Assembly: GCA_947165195.1 (NCBI GenBank) | Contig: CAMUZJ010000033.1 | Coordinates: 1 to 11,916 of the forward strand | Reading direction: 5' to 3' | DNA: 11,916 bases | From: an uncultured Bacillota bacterium | GTDB taxonomy: Bacteria; Bacillota_I; Bacilli_A; RF39; UBA660 | In this document: positions 6,436 to 11,916 of the stretch, in pieces | Layout: each line of letters opens with the position of its first letter | How positions within the stretch are numbered: the stretch's first letter is position 1 | Position numbers and translations under genes: made by a program | Notes under the pieces: generated by a model | The model's input: the letters and a program-made list of their open reading frames with translations, nothing else | Told to the model about the DNA's origin: nothing | Databases searched by the model: none

Positions 6436-6474
6436 AATTTCTCCTTTAATATGTTTCATCTTTTTATATATCTA

Positions 6475-7071
6475 TTATACTACATTAAATATTTTATTAG
6501 CTTTCTGAAAATCTACTATTTCTAAAAAATTATCAATATAAATCTCTTTATAATTTTCATAATTGATGTAATAAGCATGTTCCCACATATCGATACAAAT
6601 AATAGGAATATAGTCATAGTTATAAGGATTATCTTGATTTTGTAAATTAATTAGTTCTAGTTCATTATTTTTATAAACGAAATACGTATATCCTGAACCC
6701 TTTAATGATAAAGCTTTTTCTTTAAAAGCCATTTTAAATTTCTCATAGCTTCCATACTTATCCTTTATTTTTTGTAATAAAACACCAGTTGGCTTTTCTC
6801 CTTTAGGATTCATACTAGAAAAATAGATATTATGATTAATAACTCCTCCTAGATTAAATAAGATATCTTCCCTATCTTTAGAAAAATCTTTTACATATCT
6901 TACTAATTTTTCTAAGGGATGGGAAAAAGAATAATTGTTTTTTATTAACAATTTATTTAGATTATCTAAATATTTTTTTTGATGCTTATTACGGTGTAAC
7001 CCTAACGTATGAGTATCTATATATGGTTCTAGTGCATCATACTCATATGGTAATTCTTTTAATGAATACAT
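6475..7071 (-). CDS. sodA: Superoxide dismutase, Fe/Mn family (Mn-type signature)
   Basis: A 198-residue cytoplasmic enzyme that converts superoxide to hydrogen peroxide and oxygen. It opens LKELPYEYDALEPYID. The metal ligands are all present: H26, H80, D161 and H165 (in DMWEHAYY), with the gateway residues H30 and Y34. Gly76 together with Gln146 in NQDNP places the outer-sphere glutamine as in manganese enzymes rather than iron enzymes, though cambialistic use is possible. Odd points: the usual HHxKHH segment is HRNKHQ, and GSGWxW is GSGYTY (125-130), so two conserved tryptophans near the active site are tyrosines. GGGAGG precedes the ATG with good spacing. The hemolysin III family gene follows closely, likely one transcript. 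Confidence 0.93.
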   Translation of the reverse strand: MYSLKELPYEYDALEPYIDTHTLGLHRNKHQKKYLDNLNKLLIKNNYSFSHPLEKLVRYVKDFSKDREDILFNLGGVINHNIYFSSMNPKGEKPTGVLLQKIKDKYGSYEKFKMAFKEKALSLKGSGYTYFVYKNNELELINLQNQDNPYNYDYIPIICIDMWEHAYYINYENYKEIYIDNFLEIVDFQKANKIFNVV

Positions 7072-7150
7072 TTTAGACCTCCCTTTAATTATATGTGGCT
7101 ATTTCATTTTGTAATATACCAATTGTATTTTTTGTGTTATTCTTTTTTAG

Positions 7151-7160
7151 AAAGAGGAGG
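7151..7160 (+). promoter_or_regulatory. Strong ribosome binding site of thymidine kinase
   Basis: AGAGGAGG ends 5 bases before the ATG at 7166 and fixes this start. The divergent gap 7072-7165 must hold promoters for both superoxide dismutase and thymidine kinase, but I could not assign a convincing -35/-10 pair to either. Confidence 0.7.
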
Positions 7161-7165
7161 AAAAA

Positions 7166-7756
7166 ATGGCAGATTTATATTTTAAATATGGGACTATGAA
7201 TAGTGGTAAAAGTATTTCTTTAATGTGTAGTGCTCATAACTATGAAGAAGTTGGATATAAGGTCTTAGTTATGAAGCCAAAGATTGATACAAAGGGAAAT
7301 GATAAATTACAATCTAGAGTAAATATAGAAAGAAAGGTAGATATTTTAATTGAAGAGAATGCCTCTATCTTACCTATAATTCGAGAGAAATTAACGAATA
7401 AATTAAGTTGTATTTTTGTGGATGAAGCTCAATTTTTAAATACAAGGCAAATTGATGAGTTATTTTTTATAACGAAGTCTCTAGATATACCGGTTATTTG
7501 TTATGGTCTTAGAAATAATTTTAAGATGGAAGGTTTTGATGGTTCTACTAGGCTTCTTTTAATAGCAGATAGATTAGAAGAGCTAACAACGCTATGTGAG
7601 TGTAGGAGCCTTGCTAGATTTGTTGGTAGAAAAGTAGATGGTAAATTTGTAAAAGAAGGAAATACGGTAGAAATTGATGGAAGTAAAGGAAATATGGAAT
7701 ATATTCCTATGTGTGGAAAGTGCTATTTAAAAAAAGTTAAGAATTTACAATTATAA
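7166..7756 (+). CDS. tdk: Thymidine kinase (TK1-type)
   Basis: A 196-residue enzyme that phosphorylates thymidine to dTMP with ATP, in pyrimidine salvage. It has the P-loop GTMNSGKS (9-15), the base/catalytic motif VDEAQF with E87, YGLRNNFKMEGFDGS (113-127) that precedes the lasso loop, and the structural zinc cysteines C144, C146, C183 and C186. The length and motif order match bacterial TK1-type enzymes, which act as tetramers. It is the only plus-strand gene in the window, with its own ribosome site and a terminator just after the stop. Confidence 0.95.
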   Translation: MADLYFKYGTMNSGKSISLMCSAHNYEEVGYKVLVMKPKIDTKGNDKLQSRVNIERKVDILIEENASILPIIREKLTNKLSCIFVDEAQFLNTRQIDELFFITKSLDIPVICYGLRNNFKMEGFDGSTRLLLIADRLEELTTLCECRSLARFVGRKVDGKFVKEGNTVEIDGSKGNMEYIPMCGKCYLKKVKNLQL

Positions 7757-7758
7757 AA

Positions 7759-7782
7759 GAGTTTTCTAAATGTGGAAAACTC
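7759..7782. terminator. Bidirectional terminator between convergent genes
   Basis: GAGTTTTC (7759-7766) pairs with GAAAACTC (7775-7782), with an 8-base loop. On the plus strand ATTTTTT follows; on the minus strand TTTTAT follows. It lies between the thymidine kinase stop codon and that of the VanX-type dipeptidase and can serve both. Confidence 0.85.
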
Positions 7783-7787
7783 ATTTT

Positions 7788-8405
7788 TTATTTTATAGAA
7801 TTTTTACTAACAGGAAAATCAAAATAAGTATTTGGAAATGGTTCTTTTTCTAAAGTAAAATGCCACCATTCACTTTGAATTGGTAAAAAGCCATATTTTA
7901 CCATAGTATCACGTAGAAGTTTTCTATTTTGATATTGCTCATCGGTTATTTGTTGATAATTAGAATGGGATATCTCACCAAAGTAATCAAACGTACCTCC
8001 CATATCTACTTCTTTTCCTGTTGTCATATCTACTAATGTTACATCGATTGTACTTCCTCTACTATGACTAGATTTTTCAGCTATATATCCTCTTTCAAAT
8101 AAAGTTAATTTATCTTGTTGTGGATAAAAATATGGCCTCATCCTTTCATCAGAATTTCTAGACCATTTTATAAAAGATGTTACTGCTTTTTGTGGCCTAT
8201 AAGCATCATATATTTTTAACCTATATCCTTTAGATACTAATTCATCACTTACTTCTTTCAAGGCATTCGCAGCATCCCTAGTTATAATACCAATTGGCTC
8301 TTCATAACCGTCAATTCTTTCTCCTACAAAGTTATAAGTGGAATAATATCGTATTTCCAAAATAACATCTGACACTACTTCACTTAGTATAACAAATTCA
8401 TTCAT
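7788..8405 (-). CDS. D-alanyl-D-alanine dipeptidase, VanX/DdpX family (M15D)
   Basis: A 205-residue zinc peptidase that splits D-Ala-D-Ala. The zinc ligands are H114 and D121 in SSHSRGSTIDV and H182 in EWWHF, with catalytic base E179 and the substrate arginine R70 in YDAYRP, all spaced as in VanX. No signal peptide is visible, so it is cytoplasmic, where it would recycle D-Ala-D-Ala from peptidoglycan turnover or use it as nutrient. There is no vanH, ligase or two-component system beside it, so vancomycin resistance is not implied. AAGGA lies upstream of the ATG. It is downstream of the membrane XRE gene with a 97-base gap. Confidence 0.9.
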   Translation of the reverse strand: MNEFVILSEVVSDVILEIRYYSTYNFVGERIDGYEEPIGIITRDAANALKEVSDELVSKGYRLKIYDAYRPQKAVTSFIKWSRNSDERMRPYFYPQQDKLTLFERGYIAEKSSHSRGSTIDVTLVDMTTGKEVDMGGTFDYFGEISHSNYQQITDEQYQNRKLLRDTMVKYGFLPIQSEWWHFTLEKEPFPNTYFDFPVSKNSIK

Positions 8406-8472
8406 TAAATCACATCCTTGCTTCTGTAATAGAATATCAAATTCATAGAAAAATAAAAAGTTTTTGAACTAG

Positions 8473-8498
8473 AAAAAATTACTCTACCGTAAATTTTT
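8473..8498 (-). terminator. Weak terminator after the membrane XRE gene
   Basis: On the minus strand AAATTTAC, six bases, GTAATTTTTT: a short imperfect stem (TTAC/GTAA core at 8479-8482 and 8489-8492) ending in a run of six T, just after the stop codon. The stem is weak, so some read-through into the dipeptidase gene is likely. Confidence 0.4.
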
Positions 8499-8502
8499 CT
8501 TC

Positions 8503-9915
8503 CTAATATTCATCATCAACATGATAATATTCATTTTTTCCATGCATCCACTCATCATAATTATCTTTTAACTTTTTGATATTTTCAATGCTAGTATAAA
8601 TAGTTATTTCATAACTATCATAGTCTATCAATTCTTTTTTATTAATATTTTGTAATTGCGAGCGAAATTGCTTTAAGGTATCCTCATACTTATATCCCAA
8701 ATAAATATGAATAAAATTATCTTCTTTTTCTACTACTAACTGATAATAGTTAGAGTGATGTGCTACTATCTTGATATCATTAAAATCTGTCTCTACAAAT
8801 TTCAATTTTTCTACACGATAATTAGGAATAATCAAATGATCATTCATAGAAATTACTTCGGTACTTTCAATACTTTTATCTTTCAAAAACTTAAATTCAC
8901 TAAATCCAATAAAGCCCATACCACATCCTGTTCCAAAGATAATTAGGGAACCAATAAAAGTAATAAAAACTATTTTCCATTTTATCTTACGACTAAATAT
9001 AAAGTAAAATAAGATATAGAGTATAATTACGTTCATCACAATACAGGATAAAGCTGCTAATAAAATTCCTATAAATAATAATCCAGCTTTGGAAATTGCA
9101 AAAGAGACAACAAATGCTATAACAAATCCTACTAAACTTATACAAAATCCACCAAAAACAAAGAAGGCATTAGCTTTAATTAATAATAGAAATAACTTTA
9201 GTAGACCAGAAATAAATCGGTAACTAGCATGATCTGGATCTCTAATAATTACTTTTTCTTTTTTCTTTAAGAATATTCTATTATTTGGGTCATTATTTTC
9301 TTTTGATTGTTCTTCTATATTTTCTTCCATATTCTCATCTACTTTAATCTTATTTTTATCGATAATTACATAGTAATCTAAATATCTCACTTTATAAATA
9401 TGGAGAACTAATATTACACCTATCGCAAATGCTAATATAGCATAAGTACTTTCTAATATTTGTCTAATAAAATTGGTCCACTTATTATAATCAAACATTT
9501 CAAAAATATTAGAAAATAATAGTCCTAGACATCCTCCTAATATTATAAAGAAAAGACACATGATGATTACAATAATAAATTCTTCTATCATTAATTTTAA
9601 TTTATCTTTCCACTTCATACTTGTAAACATATCAATAGACTTTGTAATAAAATCTAGAAAATCATCAATATGTTTATTCATAGTATTTTTGGATTGCTTT
9701 TTTTCTTTTACTTCTTTAATATCTTGATTAAGAAGTTCATCTACTCCCACATTAAATAATTTACAGAGTAATAAAACTTTATCCATTTCAGGATAAGCGG
9801 AACCAGACTCCCATTTCGAAACACTTTGTCTAGATACACCAAGGGATTCGGCTAATTGTTCTTGTGATAAATTATTATCTTTTCTTAACTTTTTTAAATT
9901 ATCTGCTAAATTCAT
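8503..9915 (-). CDS. Membrane-integrated XRE-family regulator with outside C-terminal domain
   Basis: A 470-residue protein. Residues 6-61 are a Cro/C1-type helix-turn-helix (LSQEQLAESLGVSRQSVSKWESG). A linker follows, then hydrophobic segments at about 112-136, 155-175, 236-272, 275-306 and 312-336, i.e. five or six membrane helices with a charged cytoplasmic loop at 176-235. The last 130 residues (about 340-470) are polar, strand-rich and should face outside if the helix count is odd; they vaguely recall the beta-rich DUF4097-like domains. A DNA-binding head joined to a membrane and external part suggests direct sensing of envelope state or of a peptide. AGGAGG (9923-9928) precedes the ATG by 7 bases. 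It sits between a MacB-type transporter and a VanX-type peptidase, either of which may be its target. I know no characterised member. Confidence 0.8.
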   Translation of the reverse strand: MNLADNLKKLRKDNNLSQEQLAESLGVSRQSVSKWESGSAYPEMDKVLLLCKLFNVGVDELLNQDIKEVKEKKQSKNTMNKHIDDFLDFITKSIDMFTSMKWKDKLKLMIEEFIIVIIMCLFFIILGGCLGLLFSNIFEMFDYNKWTNFIRQILESTYAILAFAIGVILVLHIYKVRYLDYYVIIDKNKIKVDENMEENIEEQSKENNDPNNRIFLKKKEKVIIRDPDHASYRFISGLLKLFLLLIKANAFFVFGGFCISLVGFVIAFVVSFAISKAGLLFIGILLAALSCIVMNVIILYILFYFIFSRKIKWKIVFITFIGSLIIFGTGCGMGFIGFSEFKFLKDKSIESTEVISMNDHLIIPNYRVEKLKFVETDFNDIKIVAHHSNYYQLVVEKEDNFIHIYLGYKYEDTLKQFRSQLQNINKKELIDYDSYEITIYTSIENIKKLKDNYDEWMHGKNEYYHVDDEY

Positions 9916-9938
9916 CTTTTTTCCTCCTTAATACCCAA

Positions 9939-9944
9939 AGTATA
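9939..9944 (-). promoter_or_regulatory. -10 hexamer of the membrane XRE gene
   Basis: TATACT on the minus strand, about 10 bases upstream of the AGGAGG, giving a leader of about 17 bases. At 17-bp spacing the -35 would be AGAACG, a poor match, which hints at activator dependence. Confidence 0.5.
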
Positions 9945-9954
9945 GCTTTTTAAA

Positions 9955-10007
9955 ACGGTTGCGTTCTACCAATTTTTAGTTGAATATAAGTAAATTTTTA
10001 GTTGCAA
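9955..10007 (-). promoter_or_regulatory. Three phased GTTG repeats upstream of the XRE gene
   Basis: The 12-bp sequence AATTTTTAGTTG occurs twice, at 9971-9982 and 9993-10004, exactly 22 bp apart. A third related copy ACGGTTGCG lies at 9955-9963. The GTTG cores start at 9958, 9979 and 10001, that is 21 and 22 bp apart, two helical turns. They lie just upstream of a -10 with a poor -35. This suits protein binding on one face of the DNA. Confidence 0.45.
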
Positions 10008-10033
10008 TTAGTCTTTTTTAATAATTATACTAA

Positions 10034-10058
10034 AAAAGTACTAATCCATAGTACTTTT
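10034..10058 (-). terminator. Terminator of the second ABC transporter gene
   Basis: A perfect 10-bp stem AAAAGTACTA (10034-10043) and TAGTACTTTT (10049-10058) with a 5-base loop, followed on the minus strand by a T-run. It overlaps the TAA stop codon of the gene. Confidence 0.85.
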
Positions 10059-11916
10059 ATTCTGCATCTGTTCTAGCAAGTATTTGAGCAGGTCTTTTTC
10101 TTAGAGTAAATATGACTGGTAATAGACCACATATTAAGTTAAATAGATAAATAAGAACAATTGAAACTAATACTATATTTTGATTTACTAAGAATTCATT
10201 ACTAAAAAATGTCATATGACTAATCTCATTAAAGATATAAGCACTTATTAAGATACCAGGGAGGCTAGTTAAAGTAGTTATCGCAATAATTTCTCCACTA
10301 AACATAACATAGATATCTTTTTTCTTTAAGCCAATTGCTCTATAAATTCCTACTTCTTTGATTCTAGATAGGAAAGAACTTCTAAGCATTAGGACAATTT
10401 CTATTAATGATATAGCTAGTACTACTAAAGAAGAGTTAATAGCTACTTTGGTTGCTTCTTCTCTTGCTTTTAAATAATTCTTTTTTGATAATTGATAACT
10501 ATCTTGAATATTTAATCCCATCTCTCTAAATTCTTTTAAAGCCACATCTTTATCTTTAGGATAAATCGTAATATCTTTAGAGTTTTTAATCAGTAACATC
10601 TTTATCATATTAGAGTTTACAAAGTATTGTTTTAAATCTTCTTCACTCTCATAATAGCCAACTACAACTAATTTTTTATCATTTATTTTTTTACTAATTT
10701 CTTTATTAAGAGGCATACTCTCTTTATTATCAATATCTACTATTACCTCATAATCATTTTCTGGTAATCTTCCTTCCTTTAATTGAATACGATTTAAGAA
10801 TAAGTGATAGTCTTGATAAATATTATTACTACTATCTTCATTACCAAAACGGCTATCTCCTTGTAAATTATATAGGGTATTGATAAATTTTTCATCATAC
10901 ATATAAATGGATGGACTTATCTTGTCACTAATACCAACTATTTTAAACTCTTCATTATTTTCTATTTTTATCATTCTATTTAAGAAGTCTTTATAATCAT
11001 ATACTCCCATCATTTTTGCTTCATTTCTTGACTTTTTCAAATTATCTACTACCATCTTATCAATTACTATTTCTTGATTATTTTCTGGCATTCTTCCTAG
11101 TAATAAATCCTCTTTCTCTATCATCGAAATACTAGATAAGCTACCACTAATATTTGCTTCACTATTAGCTGTTTGGTAATAGTCATTTACTTTTAGGGAT
11201 ACATCTATTTTAGAGTCCCCTGGAAGAATATAGAAAATATTTTCTAATGACTCATATTTATAATAGTCCTCTAAATTAATTTTCTTAGTATTAATAATTA
11301 AATAATTTTTATTGGTATCTATAAAATCTTGATCATGGATTGTTAGATTAGCTGCTATACGAGAGGTTGACATCATAATAAAGAAGCCTGATAAAAAGAA
11401 ACCAATTAATAATAATTTCTTAAGAAGTGAATAATCGAATACTTTTTTAAATCCATTGGATATAAAAGTGATTGGATTGAATATGGAAGAATAACGAAGC
11501 TTCTTAGGATTTTTTAGCTTTTCATTAAAATCAAATTCATATTTTAATAAATCTTTTTTATTCATTTGTTTATAATGATCATTGATAAACTCAATAGAAG
11601 AGTTATCATCTACTATTTCTATCTTTCTATTGTCTAAGCTTTTAATAAAGATATTATTTCCTTTTAAGACAATTTCTACATTGATAGGTACTTCTTTATC
11701 TCTATAAACATCCATTCCTAGTTTTTTTACTGTACTAGCATTTTCCATATCTTTTAAATAGATATTATTATCAATTGTATAATCTAGATTATTATTATGT
11801 TCATTTTTATAATCATTAATTACTCTTCCATCTTCTATTTCAATAATACGACTGGCATAGAATTTAGCAAGATTTACTTCATGAGTTACTAAAATGACTA
11901 AGCGTTCTTCACTAAT
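10057..11916 (-). CDS. MacB-type ABC transporter, ATPase-permease fusion (partial, runs off right edge)
   Basis: The frame stays open to the window edge. The first 619 visible residues are not preceded by a start, and the ATG at 11748 is internal. Residues 1-30 from the edge are the end of an ABC ATPase, with the H-loop in LVILVTHEVNLAKFYASRIIEIEDG. A linker of roughly 130 residues follows (about 31-160), rich in Lys, Ile and Val and much longer than in the 1973-4438 transporter. Then come one membrane helix (about 164-184), an outside domain, and three C-terminal helices (about 491-517, 541-565, 580-602), with the coupling segment SRIKEVGIYRAIGLKKKDIY between the first two. The topology is that of MacB/FtsX-type exporters; the substrate is unknown. 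The membrane XRE gene lies downstream, behind a terminator and with its own promoter. Confidence 0.88.
   Translation of the reverse strand: MSEERLVILVTHEVNLAKFYASRIIEIEDGRVINDYKNEHNNNLDYTIDNNIYLKDMENASTVKKLGMDVYRDKEVPINVEIVLKGNNIFIKSLDNRKIEIVDDNSSIEFINDHYKQMNKKDLLKYEFDFNEKLKNPKKLRYSSIFNPITFISNGFKKVFDYSLLKKLLLIGFFLSGFFIMMSTSRIAANLTIHDQDFIDTNKNYLIINTKKINLEDYYKYESLENIFYILPGDSKIDVSLKVNDYYQTANSEANISGSLSSISMIEKEDLLLGRMPENNQEIVIDKMVVDNLKKSRNEAKMMGVYDYKDFLNRMIKIENNEEFKIVGISDKISPSIYMYDEKFINTLYNLQGDSRFGNEDSSNNIYQDYHLFLNRIQLKEGRLPENDYEVIVDIDNKESMPLNKEISKKINDKKLVVVGYYESEEDLKQYFVNSNMIKMLLIKNSKDITIYPKDKDVALKEFREMGLNIQDSYQLSKKNYLKAREEATKVAINSSLVVLAISLIEIVLMLRSSFLSRIKEVGIYRAIGLKKKDIYVMFSGEIIAITTLTSLPGILISAYIFNEISHMTFFSNEFLVNQNIVLVSIVLIYLFNLICGLLPVIFTLRKRPAQILARTDAE

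Noticed and set aside
7088..7093. TATAAT as promoter of superoxide dismutase
   Set aside because: It lies so close to the GGGAGG that transcription would start inside the ribosome site; no -35 at usual spacing.
8755..8946. Plus-strand open frame inside the XRE gene
   Set aside because: Shadow of the minus-strand gene, no ribosome site, low-complexity product.
11746..11748. ATG as start of the second ABC transporter
   Set aside because: The same frame continues upstream to the window edge and encodes recognisable ABC ATPase sequence, so this Met is internal.
1..11916. CRISPR array, tRNA, rRNA, phage or integrative element genes
   Set aside because: No regularly spaced identical repeats, cloverleaf-like segments, rRNA motifs or integrase/phage proteins were seen; the search was by eye only.

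Overview
This is an AT-rich (I estimate about 30% G+C, not computed), gene-dense stretch of a low-GC Gram-positive chromosome. It uses standard stop codons, strong AGGAGG-type ribosome binding sites, a C-terminal NPKTG wall-sorting signal and short intergenic gaps. The protein types (MacB-type ABC fusions, membrane-bound XRE regulators, hemolysin III family, Mn-type superoxide dismutase, stand-alone NadR-type adenylyltransferase) suggest an uncultured gut Bacilli, Erysipelotrichia or Mollicutes-like Firmicute. That placement is an inference from sequence style, not from a marker gene.

Layout: all genes except thymidine kinase lie on the minus strand. Reading left to right: a hairpin-rich edge with a doubtful 34-residue hydrophobic peptide (1-232); a secreted wall-anchored protein made of two copies of one domain (233-1678); the right end of an IS200/IS605-family element, with the 3' part of an omega (TnpB guide) RNA but almost no tnpB (about 1790-1905); a two-gene unit of an 83-residue two-fold helical protein and a complete MacB-type ABC transporter (1973-4750); a pair of nucleotide-related genes, one like nucleoside 2-deoxyribosyltransferase and one like NadR-type NMN adenylyltransferase (4848-5675); superoxide dismutase followed by a hemolysin III/TrhA membrane protein (5761-7071); divergent thymidine kinase (7166-7756), sharing a bidirectional terminator with a VanX-type D,D-dipeptidase (7788-8405); a membrane-integrated XRE regulator with an outside-facing C-terminal domain (8503-9915); and the 3' two-thirds or more of a second MacB-type ABC fusion that runs off the right edge (10057-11916).

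How they may work together: two MacB-type exporters, one beside a membrane-anchored regulator, plus a wall-anchored protein and a D,D-dipeptidase, look like a cell-envelope and peptide-stress neighbourhood. Superoxide dismutase and the NAD- and nucleotide-salvage genes are housekeeping. No plasmid, phage or CRISPR machinery is visible. The least explained elements are the 83-residue protein with its operator-like dyads, the three two-turn-phased GTTG repeats upstream of the membrane XRE gene, the NDT-like/NadR-like gene pair, and the orphan IS605 RNA end.
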